Assembly (NCBI GenBank): GCA_023387235.1
Contig: JAEWIJ010000073.1
Location: forward strand, 1 to 22,564
Source: Pseudomonadota bacterium
Lineage (GTDB): Bacteria > Pseudomonadota > Alphaproteobacteria > Rhizobiales > Hyphomicrobiaceae
Length of the DNA stretch: 22,564 nt
Direction: 5' to 3'
The first letter of the stretch is position 1. The number at the start of each line of letters is the position of its first letter. The notes under the pieces were generated by a model. It ran no database searches. It was given only the letters and a program-made list of their open reading frames with translations, and was not told the origin of the DNA. Shown here piece after piece: positions 7,573-14,009 of this stretch. Position numbers and translations under genes: made by a program.

Positions 7573-7603
7573 GATCGAAGGCGGGGAAGCCGCGCCTTCG
7601 ATC
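7573..7603. terminator. bidirectional hairpin between convergent operons
   Basis: Perfect 11-base arms GATCGAAGGCG (7573-7583) and CGCCTTCGATC (7593-7603) flank a 9-base loop. It lies in the 59-base gap between the stop codons of the plus-strand small membrane protein and the minus-strand IorB-like gene. There is no T-tract, but the position between convergent stops favours a bidirectional terminator. Confidence 0.65.
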
Positions 7604-7615
7604 ATGGCGCTTGCT

Positions 7616-9925
7616 TCAGGCAAGCTGATTGCCGATCGGCAGCTCCCGGATGCGCTTTCCGGTCGCCGCGAAGATGGCGTTGCACAGCGCGGGCGCAAAC
7701 GGCGGCACGCCCGGCTCGCCGACGCCACTCGGCGGCACGTCTATCCCGTGTGGGACGATGTGCACCCGCGTATCGAGCGGCGACTCGTCGATGCGGGCGA
7801 GCTGGAAGTCGTGGAAGTTCGACTGCTCGACGGCACCGTTCTTGAGCGTGATGGCGCCGTGCTTCGCGAGTGTCAGTCCCATGACCGCCGCACCCTCCAT
7901 CTGCGAGCTGACCCGCTCGGGATGGACGCAGTAGCCGCAGTCGATCGCCGTATCGACCCGCGGGATCGAGATCGTCCCCTTGTCGCCGACGACCACGTGC
8001 ACGACGGTCGCGATGTAGCTAACGAAGCTGCGATGCGCCGCAATGCCGAGACCCTGGCCCTTGGGCAGGGTCTTACCCCACTCGCCTTTCTCCGCCGCCA
8101 ACTCGACCACGCGCCGCAGGCGTCCCGTATCGACCGGGAAGGTCTCGGAGGGCTCGCCGTAGTTCCACCACGGCGTCGTCACCTGTTTCGTCGGATCGAC
8201 GATCCGGGCCGGACCGATCATCTCGAGCAGGTAGCCCTTCGGGTCCTTGCCGAGCTGATGGGCGAGCTCCGCGATGAAGGACTGGATCGACCACGCGTGC
8301 ACCACGTTGTTGACCGACCGGAACCAGCCGATCCGCACGTGCGATTGCGCCTCGCCGCTCTCCATGCGCATGTTGGGCACGTTGAACGGCGTGTCCACCC
8401 AACCCATGCCGAGCTCGATCCCCGAGGGATGCTTCGGATCGGGAATGAACGTCGACAGGAACGTCGGTGAAGCGCTGCGATGGCGCCATGCCACGACCTT
8501 GTTGCCAGCGTCCAGCCCCGCCTCGAAGCGCTCCGCCGTCACGGTGTGATAGAAGCCGTGCCGCAGATCGTCCTCGCGGGTCCACACCACCTTGACCGGC
8601 GTTCCGCCAAGCTCGCGCGAGAGCAGCGCCGCCTCGATGGCAAAGTCGCACTTGGACTTGCGCCCGAAACCGCCGCCGAGCAGCGTCGTGTGCATGACGA
8701 CCTCTGCGGGCGCAACGCCGAGCGCAGCTGCCACGTCATCACGCGCCTGACCAGGGCTCTGTACCGGCGCCCACAGCTCCCACTTGCCGTAGTTCATCCG
8801 CGCTGCGGCTGCAGGCGGCTCCATGGTCGCGTGCGCGAGATGGGGGGCGTAGTACTCCGCGGTGACGACGCGGGCCGCCGACGCCAGCGTCTTGTCGACA
8901 TCGCCCTCGTTGCGCTCCATCTTGCCGGGCTTCTTCACCGCGGCTTCGAGCTCCGCCCTGTAGGTCTTTGAGTCGTGCGACTTGTTGGGGCCATCGTCCC
9001 AGGTGATCTTCAAGGCCTCCCGACCCTGCAGCGCCGCCCAGGTATTCTTGGCGATGACCGCAGCACCGCCGAGCGGCCCGAACTTGTAGGGCGCCGGCGT
9101 CGGCTGAAGCGTCACGACCTTCTCGACGCCCGGCACCTTCAATGCCGCGCTCGTATCGATGGAGGCGATCTTGCCCCCGAGTACCGGCGGGCGGGCAATG
9201 ACCGCGAACTTCATGCCCGGCAGCACGACGTCCTGGCCATAGAGGGCCTTGCCCGAGGTGATGTCGTCGATGTCCGCGATACGGACCGTGCCCTTGCCGA
9301 TATAGCGGAAGGCGCTCGCGTCCTTGAGCTTGATCTTGTCGGCGGCCGGCACGGGCAGTCCCGCGGCGGCGCCGGCAAGCTCGCCATAGCCGAGCTTGCG
9401 GCCCGACGGCTTGTGCACGACCTCGTGGAGCTGAGCCTCGACCTCGCCGACGTCGACGCCCCACGTCTTGGCGGCCGCCGTCTCGAGCATCTGGCGAGCT
9501 GCGGCGCCGCACTGTCGCATGGGCTGGATCCAGTGGCGCACGCTGCGTGAGCCATCCGTATCCTGATTGCCGTAGGTCTTCTCATCGCCCGGCGACTGCA
9601 CGACGCGCACGCGCGACCAGTCTGCCTCGAGCTCGTCGGCGACGATCATGGGTAGCGCCGTTCGCGCCGCACCGTTGCCCATCTCGGCACGGGCCGCGAT
9701 GATGCTCACCGTGCCGTCGGCGCCGATGGAGACGAACACCTTCGGATTGCTGACGACGCCGTTCGGCATGGCGTCCGCGCCTGTCGGATAGGCCGCAAGC
9801 GCGCCCCTGACCGCCGGCATCTGCGCTGCGAGAACCAGGCCGCCTGTCGCTGCGAGGCCCTTCAGCAAGTTGCGCCGGCTGACATTCCTGATGACCAGGC
9901 GGGAGTGTGTGCTGAGCTCTGTCAT
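7616..9925 (-). CDS. iorB: molybdenum hydroxylase large subunit, IorB-like, Tat-exported
   Basis: This 769-residue molybdopterin-binding subunit belongs to the xanthine dehydrogenase superfamily, isoquinoline 1-oxidoreductase beta/aldehyde dehydrogenase branch. A Tat signal is present (VSRRNLLKG, R17-R18) with likely cleavage around residue 44, so the complex should be periplasmic. Hallmarks are EMGNG (81-85; usually EMGQG in this branch), ADELEADW, LLGGGFGRK (415-423) and the C-terminal GVGEPGVPPFAPALCNAI with the probable catalytic Glu at E737. The start MTELSTHSRL is chosen because it directly precedes the Tat motif and lies one base after the stop of the 2Fe-2S gene. Substrate could be an N-heterocycle or an aldehyde; the name reflects family, not proven activity. 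No cytochrome c gene, the usual electron acceptor of periplasmic members, lies nearby. Confidence 0.9.
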   Translation of the reverse strand: MTELSTHSRLVIRNVSRRNLLKGLAATGGLVLAAQMPAVRGALAAYPTGADAMPNGVVSNPKVFVSIGADGTVSIIAARAEMGNGAARTALPMIVADELEADWSRVRVVQSPGDEKTYGNQDTDGSRSVRHWIQPMRQCGAAARQMLETAAAKTWGVDVGEVEAQLHEVVHKPSGRKLGYGELAGAAAGLPVPAADKIKLKDASAFRYIGKGTVRIADIDDITSGKALYGQDVVLPGMKFAVIARPPVLGGKIASIDTSAALKVPGVEKVVTLQPTPAPYKFGPLGGAAVIAKNTWAALQGREALKITWDDGPNKSHDSKTYRAELEAAVKKPGKMERNEGDVDKTLASAARVVTAEYYAPHLAHATMEPPAAAARMNYGKWELWAPVQSPGQARDDVAAALGVAPAEVVMHTTLLGGGFGRKSKCDFAIEAALLSRELGGTPVKVVWTREDDLRHGFYHTVTAERFEAGLDAGNKVVAWRHRSASPTFLSTFIPDPKHPSGIELGMGWVDTPFNVPNMRMESGEAQSHVRIGWFRSVNNVVHAWSIQSFIAELAHQLGKDPKGYLLEMIGPARIVDPTKQVTTPWWNYGEPSETFPVDTGRLRRVVELAAEKGEWGKTLPKGQGLGIAAHRSFVSYIATVVHVVVGDKGTISIPRVDTAIDCGYCVHPERVSSQMEGAAVMGLTLAKHGAITLKNGAVEQSNFHDFQLARIDESPLDTRVHIVPHGIDVPPSGVGEPGVPPFAPALCNAIFAATGKRIRELPIGNQLA

Positions 9926-9926
9926 C

Positions 9927-10379
9927 TCACACCCCCTTCGCTGCGGCGCGCACGGCCGCATGGATGCGCTGATAACAGCCGCATCGACAGAGATTTCCCG
10001 TCATCGCTTCCGTGATCTCGGCGTCGGTAGGCGCCGGCTTCTTGGCCAGCAGGGATGCGGCCTGCATGATCTGTCCGGTCTGACAGTAGCCGCACTGCGG
10101 CACGCCGATCTCGCGCCAGGCGATCTGCAGCGCATGCTCTCCCTTCGGGTGAAGGCCTTCGATCGTGGTCACGTTCTTGCCGGCGACGGACGCCATGGGC
10201 GTGACGCAGGAGCGGGCTGCATCACCATCGACATGGACCGTGCAGGCACCACAGAGCGCAGCACCGCAACCGAACTTCGTGCCGGTGAGGCTGAGCTCGT
10301 CGCGCAGGTACCACAGCAGCGGCATTGACGGATCGCCGTCGTAAGCGCGCTCCTGTCCATTCACGCGTAGATTGGGCAT
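9927..10379 (-). CDS. iorA: 2Fe-2S subunit of molybdenum hydroxylase, IorA-like
   Basis: This is a 150-residue small subunit carrying two 2Fe-2S clusters. The plant-ferredoxin-type cluster ligands are C38, C43, C46 and C58 (GCGAALCGACTVHVDG). The second cluster ligands are C96, C99, C131 and C133 (CGYCQTGQ and CRCGCYQ). It passes electrons from the molybdenum site of the neighbouring large subunit. It has no signal peptide, so it probably crosses the membrane bound to the Tat signal of its partner. The start is ATG 10379 with GGAGGAAAA directly upstream; the longer frame from 10457 adds only basic, unsupported residues. No FAD subunit is present, which agrees with the IorAB type rather than the three-subunit CoxMSL type. 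Confidence 0.93.
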   Translation of the reverse strand: MPNLRVNGQERAYDGDPSMPLLWYLRDELSLTGTKFGCGAALCGACTVHVDGDAARSCVTPMASVAGKNVTTIEGLHPKGEHALQIAWREIGVPQCGYCQTGQIMQAASLLAKKPAPTDAEITEAMTGNLCRCGCYQRIHAAVRAAAKGV

Positions 10380-10543
10380 GGTTTTCCTCCGTAGACGCAG
10401 ATGCCATTCGGACTGCACGACTCGTCTGAGCCGGCTTCTTCGGGCCGGAGGGAGCACAAGGCTCTCGCGATCTCAAATCTGGAGCCGTATGCTGAATATA
10501 TCCGCGGCGCCGGATCGTAGCGTGGCGTGCATGTTCACAAGCT

Positions 10544-10609
10544 CGTGACGCGAATGGGGGATCGAGCACTGCGCGTGACGGACGAAAGCGACTTCTGTCC
10601 GACGTGACG
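10544..10609. repeat. three CGTGACG heptamers spaced 29-30 bp
   Basis: CGTGACG occurs at 10544-10550, 10574-10580 and 10603-10609, all in the same orientation, in the divergent intergenic region between iorA (minus) and the 574-aa membrane protein gene (plus). The regular spacing of about three helical turns suggests binding sites on one face of the DNA. The same heptamer occurs inverted at 1502-1508, just before the Tat-MBL gene. Confidence 0.45.
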
Positions 10610-10624
10610 CAGCAGCGAAAGCGC

Positions 10625-10651
10625 GGGCGCCCAAGAGCACTTGGCGCGCCC
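10625..10651 (+). promoter_or_regulatory. leader hairpin followed by SD and 18-codon frame
   Basis: GGGCGC-CCAAG (10625-10635) pairs with CTTGG-(C)-GCGCCC (10640-10651) around a 4-base loop, with one bulged C. GGAGG at 10652-10656 follows directly, then an ATG at 10666 opening an 18-codon frame that ends with TGA at 10722, 48 bases before the 574-aa gene. This could be a translational or leader-peptide control element. The peptide itself has no recognisable features. Confidence 0.3.
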
Positions 10652-10770
10652 GGAGGATTGCCGACATGAGCCGCAGTATCGCGGATCATGGCGCGAGCGT
10701 ATTGCGGCGGCTCGCGCTTTGAGGGAATGTCTCGTCGAGGTCCTCAGGTCTTGTCCGAGAGGGTCGAGAC

Positions 10771-12495
10771 ATGAAGCAACCGTCGAAATGGCAGAGCAGG
10801 CCATACCGGGCACTTGTGTTCGGGCTTCTCCCCTGCCTCCTCGGGGTCGGCACGGCTCAGTACCTGCGCTGGACCGATTCCGTTTGGCTGACGATCGCGA
10901 GCTGGTTCTGGCCGATCCTTCTGTCGATCATCTCGGCGGCCATTCTGATCAAGCTCGTCTTCTCTCCCTTCGAGGACAGAACGAGCGCCGTCTCGGCCTG
11001 GCTGACGCTCGTGCTGACGTGGTTCTACGTGCCGATGTGGGCCTCGGCCATCGAGCTGCCGCGCTCTGCCGCCGTCGCCGACAGCAATGGCAATGTCCAT
11101 CTCGCGACTCGCGCCACCCGACAGCCGGGCTACAGGATCTGGCTCCTGACCAGCAGTCCTGGAACTAAAATCGTGCACGATGTGTCGGGTCAGGTGACCA
11201 CGCACGCGCTCGTCATCGACTACACCTATGCCGAGCCCTATATTGCGGCACGTCGCGATCAGGATGATCTCCTTGCATCACTGACGAAGGCAGCAAGCGC
11301 CGTGCTCCAAGAGGAGGTGAAACAGCCGCGCTCATCGAGGGTCGCGCTGCTCGACGATACGGCGTTACGCAAGGACGTGCTGGAGAGAATCTGCCGTGCT
11401 GCCGTCGGCGAGCAAATTCCCTGCCCGATCAAGATGAGGCTGACGCCCGAGGATAATGCAACGGCACCCGGCGCGACGTGGAGCAAGCTCCATACGGAGG
11501 AGGAAGCCCTACAGGAAAGGCATCTTCCGACGCTGGTACGTTTGCTGACGCAAACAGATACGCCGCTCGCCGACCGCGACAAGGTCTTTTCGCTGCTCCT
11601 GGAATGCGCCGACACCATCGCGCCGATTTCGCAGGTTGCGCAAAAGCCCTACTGGCTCAGCGACGACCAGTTCGCGGAACTGATCGCGCGCATACTGGCG
11701 TCGTCGGAGAGCGGCAACGATGCCGCTGCCATCGTCGCCCGCGTGACTCGCCTGAAGCCCGAGCAACGTCGCGCGCTGCGCGCGAAGGCGCTCGATGAAG
11801 CGAGCATCGCAGCACTGCTGGAGCACGCCGCGTCACTACACATTTCCGATGCCGAGCTCGTGCAGCTTGCCTCGCGGGCGGGGGCGACTTTCGCCACCGA
11901 TCCCGCGACGGCCGTGCGGGCGCTCGATCTTTTTGCCGGGCGCTGGCCGCCGGAGACGCAGCGCGACGCCGTCGTCGCTATCGTGAAGGCCGATGCAGCC
12001 TATGCGCTGAAGGCGCTTGAGCATCTGAATTTTTCGAGCGAGCTGCGCCACATGCTCATGAAGAAGGTGCTTGCCGACGCGGAGTATGAGGATTTCACCA
12101 AGGCACGCCTCACGAAAGAGAAGCTGCAGGTCATGTTCTCGTCGGCGGAACTGCGCTCGCTGATCGAAATGGCCGTGAAGCGGAGCGAGACGTCCGAGAG
12201 CTGGATGAACTTCGCGCTGAACTCGCTGACGGTCCGCGAGATGACGCCTTCCGAGCGCAACTCCCTCCTTACGGGACTGCTGTTCAAGAGCCCCCGAGCC
12301 GCGCTCGAGTTCGTCAGCGAGAACCGGCGCTATCTCGAGCCCGAAGAGGTCAACGAGGTGACGCGCGACTACACCCGCACGATTGCGGCCGACCTCTGCC
12401 TGCACCTGTCGCACCGCAATGCGAATCGCCGGATGGAATACTTCAGCGAAACCCAGCTCCAGATCTTCCGCGACTGCGCCGCGCAGTCGAAGTAG
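10771..12495 (+). CDS. membrane protein of unknown function, 574 aa
   Basis: The protein starts at ATG 10771 with GAGAGGG upstream. Three hydrophobic segments occupy the N-terminus (about residues 12-31, 38-64 and 74-92). A predicted alpha/beta domain follows (about 95-245), in which a strand-like THALVIDYTYAEPYIAA is followed by charged helices. The rest (about 250-574) is almost wholly helical and rich in Ala, Leu, Arg and Glu, resembling an alpha-solenoid. The middle domain vaguely recalls the SPFH/band-7 layout, but I cannot support that from motifs. It is divergent from the iorAB operon and followed by a strong hairpin. I do not recognise the family. The soluble part probably faces one side of the inner membrane as a scaffold; this is inference. 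Confidence 0.8.
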   Translation: MKQPSKWQSRPYRALVFGLLPCLLGVGTAQYLRWTDSVWLTIASWFWPILLSIISAAILIKLVFSPFEDRTSAVSAWLTLVLTWFYVPMWASAIELPRSAAVADSNGNVHLATRATRQPGYRIWLLTSSPGTKIVHDVSGQVTTHALVIDYTYAEPYIAARRDQDDLLASLTKAASAVLQEEVKQPRSSRVALLDDTALRKDVLERICRAAVGEQIPCPIKMRLTPEDNATAPGATWSKLHTEEEALQERHLPTLVRLLTQTDTPLADRDKVFSLLLECADTIAPISQVAQKPYWLSDDQFAELIARILASSESGNDAAAIVARVTRLKPEQRRALRAKALDEASIAALLEHAASLHISDAELVQLASRAGATFATDPATAVRALDLFAGRWPPETQRDAVVAIVKADAAYALKALEHLNFSSELRHMLMKKVLADAEYEDFTKARLTKEKLQVMFSSAELRSLIEMAVKRSETSESWMNFALNSLTVREMTPSERNSLLTGLLFKSPRAALEFVSENRRYLEPEEVNEVTRDYTRTIAADLCLHLSHRNANRRMEYFSETQLQIFRDCAAQSK

Positions 12496-12510
12496 ACGCC
12501 GGATCCATGT

Positions 12511-12560
12511 CCGCGGCCGTCTCTTGGGCCGTCGCGGGGACGGCCTTCCCGGGGCCGCGG
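12511..12560 (+). terminator. two-tier GC hairpin after the 574-aa gene
   Basis: Outer arms CCGCGGCC (12511-12518) and GGCCGCGG (12553-12560) enclose inner arms GGCCGTC (12527-12533) and GACGGCC (12539-12545) with a 5-base loop. It starts 16 bases after the stop codon. No T-tract follows, so it may be a weak terminator or an mRNA 3' end stabiliser. Confidence 0.5.
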
Positions 12561-12593
12561 GCCAAAATCCAGAAAATCTCCACGAATCCTACA

Positions 12594-12607
12594 GCTTGAC
12601 GTCAAGC
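12594..12607. promoter_or_regulatory. perfect 14-bp palindrome, candidate operator
   Basis: GCTTGACGTCAAGC reads the same on both strands. It lies 158 bases upstream of the DUF1127 start and is not followed by a transcription-stop signature, so a DNA-binding site for a symmetric dimer is the simplest reading. The TTGACG within it could also serve as a -35 element, in which case a bound regulator would block the promoter; no well-spaced -10 is evident. Confidence 0.45.
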
Positions 12608-12764
12608 GTAAGGGCCGTCCCAGGCCTATGTAACAGCCGCTGCCCACCGGCTGACAACAGCCGCGGCGGTCCATCAAAACACAACGCGTACAGAGACGAT
12701 CATGAGCAACGTCGTCTCGATGGTGTGAGTACTCGAAGCCGACAAAAAAGAAGGAAACAAAATC

Positions 12765-13052
12765 ATGAGCACGCAGAGAATTCATATCGACGGCTACAGC
12801 GGCACTGGTGCCGAGACACCCAAGTCAACCGCCAAGGCTCTTCTCGATGCCATCGTCGTGCCTGTGCGGCAGATGCTGGCCGGGTTCATACGGGAGCGTG
12901 CCCTGCGGCGCGCCGAGAACGAGCTCATGACGCTCGACGATCGGATGCTCAGGGATATCGGACTCAGCCGCGGCGAGATCTGGTCGGCCGTCCGCAATCC
13001 GGGCGAGGAGCGTCTCAACGGCGCGCGCGCCTCGACTTCATACCCCTATTGA
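12765..13052 (+). CDS. DUF1127 family protein, 95 aa
   Basis: The frame starts at ATG 12765 with AAGGAAAC upstream. Residues about 45-82 carry the DUF1127 (YjiS-like) signature, including ENELMTLDDRMLRDIGLSRGEI. The N-terminal 40 residues are unrelated to the domain, so this is a longer member than the roughly 47-residue proteins of the family. DUF1127 proteins in Agrobacterium have been linked to RNA turnover and carbon or phosphate physiology; whether that applies here is unknown. The gene has a long upstream region (270 bases) with a palindrome, and a bulged hairpin follows it, so it is probably an independently controlled single gene. Confidence 0.85.
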   Translation: MSTQRIHIDGYSGTGAETPKSTAKALLDAIVVPVRQMLAGFIRERALRRAENELMTLDDRMLRDIGLSRGEIWSAVRNPGEERLNGARASTSYPY

Positions 13053-13118
13053 GCGCACGGCCCGCCAACGCGTAAGGCGCAGGCGGAGCCGCAAACCAGA
13101 ATTCGGCAAAGTGCCGAA

Positions 13119-13158
13119 GCCGGCCCGAGGGAATTGAGACCGCCGTTCCCCGGGCCGC
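13119..13158 (+). terminator. bulged hairpin downstream of DUF1127 gene
   Basis: CGGCCCG-(A)-GGGAA on the left pairs with TTCCCCGGGCCG on the right, giving a 12-base-pair stem with one bulged A and a loop of about 12 bases. It lies between the DUF1127 stop and the next gene. The following bases are only mildly T-rich. Likely a terminator or processing element. Confidence 0.4.
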
Positions 13159-13198
13159 CGATCCTCTTGTGCGCGGTCACAAAAAACGGAGAAGACAG

Positions 13199-13444
13199 AT
13201 GAAGACGATCTTGAGCACCCTCATTGCCGCCGGACTGTTTGCCACTGTGGTGAATGCGGCCTTCGACCCCTTCAACGACCCGCGTCAGGCCCTGCCGCGC
13301 GGCGAGGGCTACGAGCAGGCCTTCCCGCACACCAGCAACGATGACTATCGTCAGGCGCTGCCGCGGTCGAGCAACGATGACTTCCGCACCGCGCTTCCGG
13401 TGATCGAGGAAGTGTTTCCCGATGTCGTGATCGCGAAGCCCTGA
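13199..13444 (+). CDS. small secreted protein with four short tandem repeats, 81 aa
   Basis: The start ATG 13199 has GGAGAAG a few bases upstream and opens a classical Sec signal peptide (MKTILSTLIAAGLFATVVNA, cleavage after A20). The mature part of about 61 residues is built from four tandem units of 10-12 residues: PRQALPRGEG, YEQAFPHTSNDD, YRQALPRSSNDD and FRTALPVIEE. The shared core is (F/Y/P)-x-x-A-(L/F)-P. The C-terminus is acidic and hydrophobic. There is no cysteine and no second membrane segment, so the product should be soluble and periplasmic or secreted. I do not recognise a family. An intrinsic terminator follows directly, so the gene is probably monocistronic. Confidence 0.8.
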   Translation: MKTILSTLIAAGLFATVVNAAFDPFNDPRQALPRGEGYEQAFPHTSNDDYRQALPRSSNDDFRTALPVIEEVFPDVVIAKP

Positions 13445-13472
13445 GCGCGCTCACGTTGACGCACAGAAATCG

Positions 13473-13509
13473 GCGGCCCGGAGCTTTCCGGGCCGCAGTC
13501 TTGTTTGGG
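13473..13509 (+). terminator. Rho-independent terminator
   Basis: Perfect 10-base arms GCGGCCCGGA (13473-13482) and TCCGGGCCGC (13487-13496) flank a GCTT loop and are followed by AGTCTTGTTT. The stem plus T-rich tail, 29 bases after the stop of the small secreted protein gene, make this the clearest intrinsic terminator in the window. Confidence 0.8.
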
Positions 13510-14009
13510 CAGACGCCAGTACGCTGTCAGCCGTGCCGATCATTTACCATCCGGCGCTTCGATGCCGCTAGCCACCGACAATAGACCGCCTGGATCCTTC
13601 TGCATTTTTGTTGGGGCCTTGCCGAGCCCCGGTTCGCTGGATACCCTGAAGCGTCGGTCGCCAAACGCCGGCGATGCCTTCGGGTCTCCGGCTCGGGCAG
13701 TTGCCTTCGAGGGCCTCTCGCACCATCGCAATTCCGAAGGATGAAGTTCGTGTGATTTTTGGCGCGCTCCGCTCGCGCGCATACTCGTCTCCATGCTCCT
13801 GGGGCGAGGCATTCGGTCCCGAAAAGGTCAGTCGACATGTCGGTCGAGCCATTCAGCGCCGTCTCGAGCACGAGCGAACACCCCCTGCCGCGCGGACAGC
13901 AAGGCGCGCCGGCTTCATGGCTTGCGGCGCCCAGCATAGGATCGAACGCCGTCGCGCGCTTGATGAACGCGTGGAGAATTCCTGGAGAATTGCCGATCGA
14001 GGGCAACGA
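13510..14009. other. 500-bp region without a supported gene
   Basis: Frames are open on both strands but none has a protein-like composition with a ribosome binding site. A 58-codon frame at 13837-14013 overlaps the next gene start by ATGA. Its sequence is low in structure and it lacks a clear ribosome binding site, so I do not call it. The segment 13590-13745 is open in several frames and could be a dispersed repeat. A GCGCG/CGCGC inverted repeat lies near 13762-13780. The promoter of the wHTH regulator should lie here. Confidence 0.45.

Larger units (their letters stand above)
10380..10770. other. divergent intergenic region, iorA / 574-aa gene
   Basis: This 391-base gap should hold promoters for both flanking genes. 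It contains the three heptamers at 10544-10609, a bulged hairpin at 10625-10651 and an 18-codon frame at 10666-10722. A CGGAC/GTCCG inverted repeat (5-base arms) overlaps the last two heptamers. I could not assign a convincing -35/-10 pair. Confidence 0.5.

Noticed and set aside
7244..8470. 408-codon plus-strand frame
   Set aside because: Covers the end of the amidase and the antisense of the IorB-like gene; no domain visible.
12702..12728. 8-codon mini-frame (7 residues plus stop) upstream of the DUF1127 gene
   Set aside because: Too short to judge, and no good ribosome binding site; could be a leader peptide but unsupported.
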